Program-made: the position numbers and the translations under genes
Shown: positions 34,798-45,494 of the stretch, piece after piece
How positions within the stretch are numbered: the stretch's first letter is position 1
Layout of the letters: every line of letters starts with the position of its first letter
Notes under the pieces: model-generated
Seen by the model: only the letters and a program-made list of their open reading frames with translations
What the model was told of the DNA's origin: nothing
Databases searched by the model: none
Source of the DNA: Sarocladium kiliense
Taxonomy: Eukaryota; Ascomycota; Sordariomycetes; Hypocreales; Sarocladiaceae
Direction of reading: 5' to 3'
DNA length: 64,000 bases
NCBI GenBank assembly: GCA_030734395.1
Contig: JAUZTG010000042.1
Span: 1,364,001-1,428,000, forward strand

Positions 34798-35576
34798 TCA
34801 CGTCTGAGAGGGTCTTAGGAATAGGGGGATCATCTGGTCACCCGACCTAGATCCTTGCTGGCAAGAGCAGTCTGCCTGCATGGAGTCAAGGATACTGTCG
34901 CAGTGTTGGGTCCGCAGAAGTAACATGACTGAGCACACAATGACCAGCCCTCTGAGATGAGTGACCTCTCTACTGAGCAGCTCGAGGTCATCCGCCATCT
35001 CGCAAAGGACCTCCACAACATGGCCATTGGCCCCGATGTAAGCGAGAAGGGCCAGTTCTTCATGGAATATCCCCTCAGTTTTATATTCAAAGACTGATCA
35101 ACTTGTTACACTTTGGAGAGACTGTTCAGCAGGTCCAATCTTCTCCTCTCCATGTTGGATCCCAAAATGTCATTCCTCGCGAGAACAAAGGGGTGTACAA
35201 AATCGTATGTCTTGACGGGGAAGGTCAGATCAGCTTCAGGCATAACAGCACGTCTGAGATGGAAATTGAAGAAAGTGCCATCATCATCAAGCAGGGCTAT
35301 GGGGATGAGACTACAAGCCATAGCGTCCGCAGTTCCATTTCGGGTTGGCACTCCCGTTAGGCCGGGGCACAGAGTGTAGTCACTCCACGAAGTTCCCCAC
35401 GATTCCCCGGACTTTGCCAATAAAAAGTCAATTGCCATCACAGCTTTGATCATATGTTCAATCAGGCTTTGAGTTTCGTAGCTCCAATGAATCGCAGGGT
35501 TGTACTGCGGAGAGGGTCCTGCGGACATTCCTGGGGCTTCGGGCAAAGGGAGAGCCCGTGTGGGGAAACCTCCCAT
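34798..35576 (-). pseudogene. Probable degenerate gene, unknown family (frame break near 35100)
   Basis: From the ATG at 35576 an open frame runs to 35106. The frame is also open further upstream, with WYCGSCSAIPPPKKADAPN before it, so the true start may be further out. It reads as protein (HWSYETQSLIEHMIKAVMAI; KTYDFVHPFVLARNDILGSN). Just after its stop a second frame continues in the same style (FEYKTEGIFHEELALLAYIG, then CEMADDLELLSREVTHLRGL) to 34798. The switch leaves no room for an intron, implying a one-base indel. The family is not recognised. Confidence 0.45.
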
Positions 35577-36129
35577 GTTGGGGGCATCAGCCTTCTTTGG
35601 GGGAGGGATGGCGGAGCATGAGCCGCAATACCATGCACGCCTAGACGGACGCTATTGATTAGTGTGAACTAAACAGTTGCTGGGGGCGTCGTGTACAGCG
35701 ACATGTCTTCATTCTGAGAGCTCGTCCTCGGTCTGCCGGACATTTAATGATGATCAACATCGAAAGTAGAATAGTTCAGCCTGCTTGGTCTCGGTCACGG
35801 CATGGAATGGACAGTCCATGGTATCCCAGGACCCCGTACCCCATACCCACAGACTGTCTGAGCTCTCCTGACCGTCATGCTACTATTCTATTGTGCACGA
35901 ACGTTAAGCCCCTCTTGTCGGGTCAAAGGAACAGGAGGCACCTGTATCGTCCCATGTTAGTCGCAATCCACAGTCATGAGCTTCTATATCATTCCAAGCA
36001 CCCCGTGCCAGTGCACTCCCTCTTTCGCATTGAGCCTCGAGTGCTAGATTTCACCATACTATCATCGCTTGGCTACGTCCTGTAGTTTCCTTTCCATCCT
36101 CACAAAGACGATCATCTCATTGCTTCATC
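35577..36129. other. Intergenic region
   Basis: Contains a possible short upstream exon of the degenerate minus-strand gene (about 35590-35640) and the promoter of the GPR1/FUN34 gene. No other coding signal. Confidence 0.45.
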
Positions 36130-37186
36130 ATGTCTGATAACTCCAAGGACCACTACAATGCCGAAGAGGAACGCGCAGCAGTCCTCAACAGGCTGAGATC
36201 TACTGCGAGTGTGACCATCGATCCAGAGCTCTTCGAGAAACTTTACCTTTCACCACCCAACAAGGTCAGAGGCGACCTGCGGAAGACTTTCGGCAACCCA
36301 ACTCCAATGTCAGATCCCATGTTACAACTATCGACGAAGCCAAAAGCTAATATATCTTTTCAGTGGTGTTGGGGGTTTCTTGCTCGCTGCAACACCTTTG
36401 GCGTGTGATCTGATGGGATGGCGTGGAGCTGGCGGAAACGGGGCGGCCTCAGTGTGAGTTCTCGTGAGAATTACTTCGTTCCATCTTGAAATATTAATCG
36501 ATGATACAGGGGCGCCTTCTTCTTCATGGCCGGTCTCCTGCTCATCATTGCCTCGATCTTCGAATTCCTTCTTGGTAACAGCTTCCCGTCAGTCGTCTTC
36601 GCGGTATACGGTGGTTTCTGGCTATCATTTGCAGCTACCTTGACCCCTTCCTTTGCAGCATTTGCAAGCTACGCTCCGGAACCGCTCACTGCACCTGCTG
36701 AGGGTCTGACTACTCAAGGGTTTAATGCCTCCTTTGGTATGTACTTCTACCATGAAACCACAAGGCGACGAATCAAAGCTAACAACCACCTTAAGCCTTT
36801 TGGCTTATGTTTATGGGGATCATCACGTTCATCTTCCTCATTTGCTCAGTTCGCACAAACGTTGCCTTCGTTGTGCTTTTCCTGAGTTTGGTGATGGCTT
36901 TCGAGCTTTTGGCTGCCGCCTTCTTCCTCAACGCTGATGACATTACGGGGAACGCCAACAGTGCGAGTAAGCTGGTCGTTGTGAGTTGTGCCACTATCTA
37001 GGATTCTCTGGACTATACTAATGAAGATATCATTAGGGCGGCGGGGCCTGCCTCTTCGTTACGTCGCTCGCCGGGTGGTGGATCTTCGTGGCGCTGATGC
37101 TCGCGGTTGTGGACTTCCCGTTTCAACTTCCCGTGGGAGACTTATCCAGCGTGATCCGGGGCAGGAGTGAGCGGTCTGCTGTCTGA
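36130..37186 (+). CDS. GPR1/FUN34/YaaH (AceTr) family acetate/ammonium-type transporter
   Basis: Five exons fit: 36130-36308, 36364-36453, 36510-36736, 36796-36980 and 37037-37186, with introns of 55-59 nt, giving 276 residues. The family signature FGNPTPIGVGGFLL is rebuilt exactly by joining exons 1 and 2 (Asn-Pro-Thr-Pro then Ile-Gly). Other family features are CDLMGWRGAGGNGAAS, the helix FELLGNS-like segment, GGFWLSFAATLTP and SFAFWLMFMGIITF across the third intron. Six helices are expected. Members such as AcpA and Ady2/Ato1 move acetate at the plasma membrane; some are linked to ammonium export. Length is normal for the family. Splice model is well supported by phase and motif. Confidence 0.92.
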
Positions 37187-38103
37187 AGACTTTGACATGC
37201 TCCTGGAGTGTGGTTCATGAGTTTCGTCGGCGTCAGTTGACTTGACTCTTTTCAGTTCCCTGGATACCACCACGGGCTGGAAGCTTTTGCGTTTCTGACG
37301 GGGACTTGGAGATGGCAGTGGTTGTGCCCATGCGTTTGTCGGTCCGATGACGAAAAGCCCGGACTTGTGTTTGCGGATGGAGTACGGTTATAGGTCATGA
37401 AAGAAAGATTGGCGGATCGTATGCTAAATATGGTATGGTATTGCCAGGCTGAGCAAGTGGAGCACCACATGGTTCGATCCAGAGAATTTTAAGACTAATA
37501 AGATCCATCATAAGTCCATATGAATACCAATAATTACGGATGGCAACTGTGTCTGCTGACCGGTGACAAGTGGGATACGACAAATCCTTAGCCTGGTACG
37601 GCAACTCCGCAGCTGTACAAGCGAACATTTGAACCGGATCCCCGCAAAAGTCGCCATCACAGTCTTGAGTAAGCGATTCGCCTAGACACCAAGTAATTCT
37701 AAGTACAATAAAGGCTCCCTTAGATCGTGGAGATCAACCGGTACCGGCTTTCTGCCGAAAATTAGGATGCTCGGCCCTCAATTCCTGACAGCGGTGGAGT
37801 CAGCTACGATGTCGATCTAGCAATCTTGTCCACGATCCTTGGCTTTTGCGGACTTCCCTTATTCTTTGTTTTTGAGTCATTCGCCGAGGCAAAACATTGA
37901 GCTGATAAAATACACCCGAATGATGTATGGCATTGGTGCACGAGAAACCCAGCATCAGTATATAACGACCCTGCCACGTAATCGTTCCCGACTTCTCGAG
38001 GAACCACCGCAAGCGAATTCGATAACCCGCCGAAGCTGACTTCTTCACCTGTCACCCCAGCAGATCTCGGACTTCCCTGGCTTGATATATCGTCATCGAG
38101 ACC
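37187..38103. other. Intergenic region, no supported gene
   Basis: Contains the 3' flank of the acetate-type transporter and the promoter of the following MFS gene. At 37471-37480 a GGTTCGATCC box resembles a tRNA B-box, but no cloverleaf forms around it. No gene seen. Confidence 0.5.
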
Positions 38104-39773
38104 ATGTCATCAGGATCAGCGACCTGCATCCTCGAGCTACAGCCAATTGCTCTCCCGGCACAACCCGCGCCGTTAAAGGGCAACACTATTTCCGCTCACA
38201 ATAATGTCGTCGATGCCTCTTCCGCCGAAAATAATGGCGACCACGTCCTGGGTGAGCTGGGAGGCAGCCACACCGATCCCGAGCCTAGGGCCGAACGGGC
38301 ACAGAAGTGGAATGAGTCCAAGTTGAACATGTACAAGCTATTCTCAAGCTGTGTCTGTTTCTTTGTGACGGGAGCGAATGATGCCGCATATGGAGTAAGG
38401 ACTTGCAATCTTCACACACAAGACATCATTGCTGACCAGAGTTCTAGCCTCTGATCCCTTATGTAGGTCCCTTCAACTGACCTCCGAGTTCCAGTAGACT
38501 GACCTCTGCAGCTCATGCGATACTACGACATTACGCATACCGTTGTCTCTCTCGTCTTCCTATCCCCTTTCATAGGCTATGTAGCGTCAGCCCTGCTCAA
38601 CAACTATCTCCATCTCCGCTTAGGGCAGCGCGGCATCGCCATGATCTGTTCAGGTGCCCACCTCACCGCCTACATCATCATTGCTTGTCACCCGCCCTAC
38701 ATCGTCCTGATCTTCGCCTTCATCCTCGCAGGGTTTGGCAATGGCACAGCTGATGCTGCGTGGAACGCTTGGGTGGGCAACTTCGCCAACTCCAGCGAGG
38801 TACTCGGTGTTCTGCATGCGTGTTACGGTGTAGGCGGTATCGCTGCACCGCTGATCGCCTCAGCTTTCATCGCTAAGATTGGCTTACCGTGGTACAATTA
38901 CTACTACTTCATGGTATGTTTCAACCCTCAAGAGGATTCTGTAACCTCATCCCTAACCGCTTTAGATTGGCATGGCCGCTCTCGAAGGTGTTTTGATGAT
39001 CTCGGCATTCTGGAAAGCTACTGGGGCTGCTTATCGTCAACAATATCACGCCAACGAGCTTGAACAGGAGGCTAGCCTCTGGAGTGCCTTGTTCCGCATG
39101 CCGGCAGCCCGTGTCTCATGGACATGCGCTATCTTCCTCTTGGGCTACGTCGGAATTGAAGTTGCTCTTGGCGGCTGGATTGTGCTCTTCATGCTTGAGG
39201 TCCGCAACGGTGACGAGTTTTCGAGTGGTATGTCTGCCATGGGCTTCTGGTTAGGTATCACAGTCGGGCGCCTGATACTCGGATTCGTCACCGCTCGCGT
39301 TGGCATAAAACTAGCCACGTCAGTAAGTCATTTTACCCTCTTCCGTTCTCTTGACATAAGGCTGATTCTCTAGGTCTACATTGGCGCCACAATTGCGCTT
39401 CAGCTTATCTTCTGGCTCGTTCCCCAGTTCTATGTGTCCGCCATCGCTGTCGCTTTCCAAGGTTTCTTCCTTGGGCCTCTGTTCCCCAGGTGAGACAGCT
39501 TGTCAAACTAACAACAGCATATACATACCATGCTAACATACTACCAGTGTCGTAATGTTCGCGAGCAACATTCTCCCTCGACACCAACATGTCGTAGTTA
39601 TTGGCTTTGCATCTGCCTTTGGTGGCTGTGGCGCTGCCATATTGCCTTTTGTGACAGGTATACTCGCGTCCGCCAAGGGTGTGATAGTGCTTCAGCCCAT
39701 CATCCTGGCGCTGCTGGTGGCCATCTTGGCTGTGTGGTTGTGCTTGCCGCGACTCAACAAGAAGCGGGACTGA
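38104..39773 (+). CDS. MFS permease, BSC6/fucose-permease-like family
   Basis: Six exons fit: 38104-38394, 38448-38462, 38512-38913, 38966-39322, 39374-39489 and 39548-39773, giving 468 residues. The second exon is only 15 nt (Pro-Leu-Ile-Pro-Tyr). It is required to rebuild the family motif NDAAYGPLIPY followed by RYYDITHTVVSLVFLSPFIG. Other hallmarks are AGFGNGTADAAWNAWVGN, GVLHACYGVGGIAAPLIA and QPIILALLVAILAVWLCLPR. A hydrophilic N-terminus of about 70 residues precedes 12 helices. This family is annotated from yeast BSC6 and bacterial FucP relatives; fungal substrates are mostly unknown. Confidence 0.9.
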
Positions 39774-39989
39774 TCATACATGAACCTCTGTCATAGCTAC
39801 ACGCTTTTAAAGTTGAATTGACACATCGCACTGCCCTGCTTCATTGTTCACTAGGGACTGGATCTTCAAAATGTTCTTCTCATCAAACCAAGGAGTGTTA
39901 TTGTAGTAAGAGATATGACATTCGTGGCAGTGGCGTTCTTCGCCAAACAAACTTAGCTGCCCTCAAGGCGACACTTACTTGCGTTTCTC

Positions 39990-41951
39990 TCAGCGCTCCC
40001 TTTCCTTGACCTTCTCGTTATTCTTCTCCTCCGAGCTGTCGTATTCAGGTCCACCGACCTCAGGAGACTGCGCAGCTTCCAGAATCTGGCCATCATCATA
40101 AATCGTCTCGGCGACGCAAGTCTCGGGTGCTGGGAACAGCCACGAGAGGGCACAATAAACAAAGAACGCGCTTCCAAATCCCCAAAAGTAAAACATAAAG
40201 TAAATCTTGTCAGCACCTCCGATGCGCTCACTCAAGGCTGGATTGACTTGCGCAGCACTGTGATGTAGTCAGCTGGCTAGTCCTCAGGTTACGATCTCAT
40301 CGCCGCTATTCAACTTACAGTCCTGGGATATTTGGCACCGCACTGACGAGGAAAGCAATCACTGCTCGCCAATTTGTACCGACAACGTTGTATCGGTAAC
40401 GTCCGTGAGCACGGTAAAGTCCTGGCACATCCAACTTCTGCCGATGGACCACCCAATAGTCCGCACCGAGGAGTGCTGCGATAGGCGCGAGGAAGATACC
40501 CAGGCCACTCATGAACGATAGTAGACTTGCCGCCGAGTGGATAATCTTCCACGGCTGCATGATCCAAGCGGCAGTGATGGTTGTAATGACAACTCCGCGC
40601 CGAATGTTGATGTACTTGGGCCATAGGCTCGTGAGATCATTCGCACAGCTGATGACATTTGCGGACAGGTTTGTACCGATCTGTGCAATCACCCAGGCCA
40701 GCCCGAAGAAAAAGGCGCCGCAACGCCCAGCTGGGCCATCCCAGCGTGATGCCATGTCGAGCGGATCCCAGATGTACTCGCCATACACGACGGCGGAGGC
40801 AGAGCAGCAAATGATACCGAAGATTCCGACGATAAGCTGAATGAGAGGCAGGAATGCAATCTGCCAGTAGACGCCCTTGGGGCTCTTCAGATAACGAGTG
40901 AAGTCGCTGATGTTAACGGCAATGGTTGCCTGGAGATAGTCAGACATTTGGTCTTCTAGAGCCGGACGCCTGTTAAACTTACCCAACCACCGGTGATACT
41001 CGAAAGACTAGACAGAATGAGCCACCTTCTCGCTTCACCGTGGACGCCATACGGTTGGTTCCAAATATCGCCAGCTCCGCCCGCTCGGTAGGTCATGGAG
41101 ATGACGGCCGCTGTAGAGGCGACGAGAACGAATACTGAGCATGTTAGTTGCAGACTCGACGCCAGGTCCTAGGATATCTATTGTTACCCACCGACTTTGG
41201 TTACAAAGAACCACTTGAGCTTGTGAGGCGGGATGAGCAGGATAGGGAACTGCACCACCCAAAAGATGAGGTGGCTGATCATCTGCTGCGTCGTGAGACC
41301 GACCGACTCGGGTATGTGGTTAGGAATGTCGAGATAAGAAGGCCAGATGGCACGGATCATCTGCGTCATGGCAGTAGAGCCGGTATAGGTTTGGATAGCA
41401 TGCCAGAAGAGTGCAGTCATGGCACGAGTGACGACGGCAAACCTGGCAAAGTACCAACCGAAGGAGGCACGAGCCGCGATCGGATAGGGAATATGAAGTC
41501 GGGCGCCAATGAAACCGTTGAGGATGAGGGGAACCGTGCACACGAGACTACCGCATATGATACAGTATATGGCTTCGCGCCTATCCAAGAGACTTAGTAA
41601 CGCATTGAGTAGTAAGGGAAGCATGGACCATCTTACCAGGTAAGACCGACAACGATGATTGAGGCCGGTGCCATCCATCCCTGGATATTGAGGGCATCAG
41701 AGCCCCAGTACAAGCCAAGTGTGTACACAGACCATGTTCTGCGATCGAGAGGTGTCACATCGCAATCAATGTTGGACCTTGTTGTAAGGTTAGAGAATCA
41801 AGAACCTTGCGCATGTAAGTGCGTTTACCCACCAAGTCCCTTCCTCGGTGAAGGATCCTGGTTCCCTTGGAAGAACCCAGCCAGCAGGACGTTTCTTCGC
41901 AGAGAGATCTTCTTTGACAGCACTGAAACGTTCCCTGAGGATGCTGCCCAT
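39990..41951 (-). CDS. NCS1-family permease (nucleobase/allantoin/ureide type)
   Basis: Six exons fit on the minus strand: 41951-41833, 41777-41637, 41580-41192, 41134-40983, 40929-40319 and 40257-39990, with introns of 53-61 nt, giving 559 residues. NCS1 signatures are rebuilt by splicing: the N-terminal SNIDCDVTPLDRRTW, LGLYWGSDALNIQGW in helix 1, RASFGWYFARFAV, and SSITGGWATIAVNISDFTRY across the fourth intron. Twelve helices and a hydrophilic C-tail rich in Glu/Lys fit the family. NCS1 proteins import uracil, allantoin, cytosine, uridine or related compounds with protons or sodium. The divergent neighbour at 42945 encodes a two-domain amide hydrolase, so the substrate may be a small ureide or its precursor (inference). 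Confidence 0.92.
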
Positions 41952-42285
41952 GGTGGATGGTGCTTGAAAGGCAAGTTCAGATATAAGACTCGAGGCGAAG
42001 CTCGAAGCTGTGCAGCTTTGGTTGCAATGTCTTGAATCCTTCGGCTCCAGGGCAGGATGGTCAGGCTGTATTTAACTTAATCCCCAATCCTCAAGGTGGG
42101 AAAGGCTAAGCCCGTGTTCCCCTCAATCATAGTGCCGGCAGTTGAGCCCCCAACCTACGACATACCAGATAGATACGGAGTTGAGTATACGAACGATGCA
42201 ACGCTCAGGATCATGACGATCAGATCGGCGGGCCGCCCAGAGGCTGGCTGCGGGCGCACTGCCTTCAAGTGGCTGACAGTCACAC

Positions 42286-42292
42286 AGATAAG
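42286..42292 (+). promoter_or_regulatory. GATA (HGATAR) site 1
   Basis: AGATAAG matches HGATAR exactly. It lies about 335 bp from the permease start and 650 bp from the hydrolase start. Confidence 0.5.
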
Positions 42293-42461
42293 TGTCACAC
42301 TCAAAAGGCCATTGCCCCGAGTACAACCATGGGGGCTACTCTTGTCGAAGCCTCCTAGGCTTTGCCAATTCTGTCCATGCCGGGGTGCCAGGGAAACAAG
42401 GTGATTGGCGAGGAGCCTCCATCACCCCAGAGAACTGCCCAGGCCCCAAGTCCAACAGGGT

Positions 42462-42499
42462 TGATAAGCTGGGGGTATACAGCCCAAATGGTTGATAAG
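42462..42499 (+). promoter_or_regulatory. Paired GATA (HGATAR) sites 2 and 3
   Basis: TGATAAG occurs at 42462-42468 and again at 42493-42499 in the same orientation. Both match HGATAR, and their close spacing suits cooperative AreA/NIT2-type binding. Confidence 0.55.
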
Positions 42500-42944
42500 G
42501 GCCCGGCGGCGAGCAATCTCAGTGAGGGAATTCCGATATGGGTGGCCCATGAGGGCGGCCCGCGGCGGCGCGAGGCGGCCCACGTCGGGGAAGTCAGGAT
42601 AACAGCATGCATGGAGATTCCCAAGACCATGGTAACCGGCATCGTTTGTAGCCACGGAACGATTCGAGCGTGGAAGCAACCGGAGTAGCTGCGTGGGGTC
42701 TTGCGGCACGTACTGCTCTGTACTCATTGAGAACCTGCGTTGAGCAGCAAGATCTCTTTCATACATCAAATCCCCGCCGACGGCGACGATACGGAACTGG
42801 CGTGGGCACCAATCTTGGGCTTCGTGTATCGCGGCAGTATTCTCCTCAAGGCCACAGCCGACTTTCATCTTTCCACAACTTTATTTGGTCCATGTTGTGG
42901 TGTTTCTGCGATCACGCCTGTAAACCCAACTGAACAAGCTCATA

Positions 42945-45205
42945 ATGGTGAACTTGACGATTCCTGCTAGGCCGTATGCCTTCGAGTTTCCGTTGGACAA
43001 GACCGCTTTGGTCATCATCGACATCCAGCGTGATTTCGTCGACCCGGGCGGCTTTGGCTCAATTCAATGCGGCAACGACGATGTCTTCGCACAAGCGCGG
43101 GCTGTGGTTCCAGCAACGCGCAAGGTTCTCGACGTGTTTAGGAAGAATGAAGGTCATGTCATCCACACAAGGGAAGGTCATCGTCCGGATCTGTCTGACT
43201 TACCTTCTTCAAAGCGGATGAGACAGATCAGCGCGCCGAATGGGCATCATGACATGGGCATTGGCGATAAAGGACCCATGGGCCGTCTCCTGGTCAGAGG
43301 AGAGTATGGCCACGACATTGTAGACGAGCTCACACCTTGGCCTACCGAAACTGTCATTGACAAGCCCGGCAAGGGAAGCTTCTGGGGTACCGGCATACAT
43401 CGAGCTCTACTCTATAGGGGAGTAACGCATTTGATCTTTGCTGGAGTAACGACAGAGTGAGTTTCTCCAACCGCTGCTGCAAGATATAATGCCAGCCACT
43501 AATCCAAGGTAGATGCTGCGTGACCACAACATTGCGAGAATGCAATGACCGCGGGTACCAATGTTGTGTTCTGAGCGACTGCACCCAGGGCTTCGATGCC
43601 AATCAGGTATCTACGTCACTCGACATTATCTGCGGACAGGACGGCCTCTTTGGCTTCGTGGGACACAGCTCAGATCTGCTAGCAGCAATTCCAGAGATCA
43701 CTGCTGACCAGAGCTGTGTGGCCGCAGTGTCCCAAGAAGGACATCTTCCAAACATTGGTGTGCTCCGCTCAGCCTACCAGGCAGGCACTCTCACACCAAC
43801 CGATGTCGTGAACGCTGTTTTTGATCGCATTGAGGCTCGCCAGCGAATGGATCCTTCGGTCTGGACCTCCCTGTCATCGAGGGACGACGCTGTGTCAGCT
43901 GCCAAATCCTTGGAAGAGAAGTTCAAGAACAAGCCGTTGCCTGCCTTATATGGCATTCCTTTCTCAGTGAAGGACAACATTCATGTTGCGGGTGTCAAGA
44001 CCACAAATGCTTGCGAAGGGTATACCACCGTCCCAGCAGAACATGCCGTAGCTGTCCAGCACGTGCTTGATGCTGGTGGCATCTATATTGGCAAAACCAA
44101 CCTTGATCAACTTGCCACTGGTCTTTCAGGATGTCGGTCACCCGTTGGCATACCACAAAACAGCTTCAGCCCCAAACATGTCCCAGGTGGTTCATCGTCA
44201 GGAGGGGCTGTTGCGGTCGGAAGTGACCTCGTTTCGTTCTCGTTGACAACCGATACCGCCGGGAGCACCAGGATCCCGTCGGCCTTGAACGGCGTCATAG
44301 GGCTGAAGCCCACTAAGGGTACTGTTTCAGCTCGTGGTCTTGTACCGGCCTGTAAATCCCTTGATACCATTTCCGTAATGGCTCGCACAGTCAAGGATAC
44401 CCGCACCGTCTGGCGGGTCATCGCTCAGCATGACCGTGCTGACCCTTTCTCCAAGCTGCCTCACACTCTGCCTACATGGCATGTCGACTTCCGAGGTTTG
44501 AGAAAGGGAGGCTTCACTTTCGCAATCCCTTCAAGTGTCGCGCTTGAGAGCTGTACTCCAGCATACAGAGAGCTCTTCGCTCAAGTGATCCAGACTCTGC
44601 GTGGATGTGGTGGACAGCTTCGCGACATTGACTATAGCATCGTTGAGCGCGCTGGCGATCTTCTTTATGACGGCGCTTTGCTCCACGAAAGGATTGCTTG
44701 TATCGGCGAAGAGTTCCTGCGATCCAGTACAGCGTCGCTCAATGGATCAAGCGACACAGCTCTCGCTAAACAACCACTTCATCCGGTGATCCATGAGCTC
44801 TTCTCTAAAGCCCTTGCAAACCCTCCATCCGCATATGATGTATTCAGAGATCAGGCGCTCCAGACAGAGCTCACCCGTCTGGCACAACAGATTTTCGATA
44901 CACTACATGGCGGCGTCGATGTCCTCGTCGTTCCAGCGACCGTTTGCCACCCAACGGTTGAAGAAATGCTCGCAGACCCATTGGCGCTCAACTTCAAGAT
45001 GGGCAAGTTCTCGCACTATGGAAATGTTGTCGATTTGTGCGGGGTCAGTGTGCCAACACACACGTATCGGTCAGACGACGGTACAGTCCTGCCTTTCGCA
45101 GTTACGCTTCTTGGTGGTAGTGGCTATGATGCCAAAGTGCTGGATGTTGCAGCAGTGCTAGAGGCGGCTCTCGGTACTCAGCAGTCTGTGCCCACGGCAT
45201 TATAG
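42945..45205 (+). CDS. Two-domain enzyme: biuret-hydrolase-like cysteine hydrolase fused to allophanate-hydrolase-like amidase
   Basis: Exons 42945-43456 and 43513-45205 flank a 56-nt intron and encode 734 residues. Residues 1 to about 235 are an isochorismatase-fold cysteine hydrolase closest, by my reading, to biuret hydrolase: HTREGHRPDLSDLPSSK, GRLLVRGEYGHDIVDEL and IDKPGKGSF. The triad is Asp26, Lys140 and Cys173; the Cys region is completed by splicing (VTTECCVTTTLREC). Residues about 250-734 are an amidase-signature domain of allophanate-hydrolase type: IPFSVKDN (Lys324), KTNLDQLATGLSGCRSPVG, GGSSSGG (cis-Ser398) and DTAGST (Ser422). The Lys/Ser/Ser spacing of 74 and 24 equals that of AtzF as I recall it. 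The predicted route is biuret to allophanate plus ammonia, then allophanate to ammonia and CO2. The separate C-terminal domain of AtzF is absent. Ureidoacrylate-type substrates remain an alternative. Confidence 0.88.
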
Positions 45206-45494
45206 GATTCATGATCCGTATAGTAGCTATCTATGTACTGCAGTTCATTGATGCCTCGTTCCAATACATGCTTAAAAAGGCTTCAGGTAGCCGACAATAT
45301 AGCAGCCATAGGACCTAAGCGTCCACCCGGACACAAGATCTAGATGGGCCCCTTCCGCTATCTATAACACAGACTATCAGTGCTATTGAGATCTTCAAGA
45401 AAACTTTGAGGGAAGGCATGCATCGATGGTAATATGAAGTGGACAATAGCAGATCTAATTGTACTGCGCTAACACAAACGAGAGACGGTAGCTA
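45206..45494. other. Convergent 3' flank
   Basis: A 289-bp spacer between two convergent stop codons, for the amidase and the phosphate symporter. No gene or clear hairpin is seen. Confidence 0.5.

Larger units (their letters stand above)
41952..42944. promoter_or_regulatory. Shared divergent promoter of the NCS1 permease and the biuret/allophanate hydrolase
   Basis: These 993 bp separate two divergent start codons and contain no supported gene; the open frames here are unconvincing. Three exact HGATAR sites lie inside: AGATAAG at 42286-42292 and TGATAAG at 42462-42468 and 42493-42499. In ascomycetes such elements bind the AreA/NIT2 GATA factor that switches on use of poor nitrogen sources. 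Paired sites 31 bp apart are the arrangement favoured by NIT2/AreA targets. Co-regulation under nitrogen limitation is inferred. Confidence 0.65.

Noticed and set aside
37441..37500. tRNA gene around a GGTTCGATCC box
   Set aside because: The B-box match is good, but no A-box at the right distance and no acceptor or anticodon stem could be formed.
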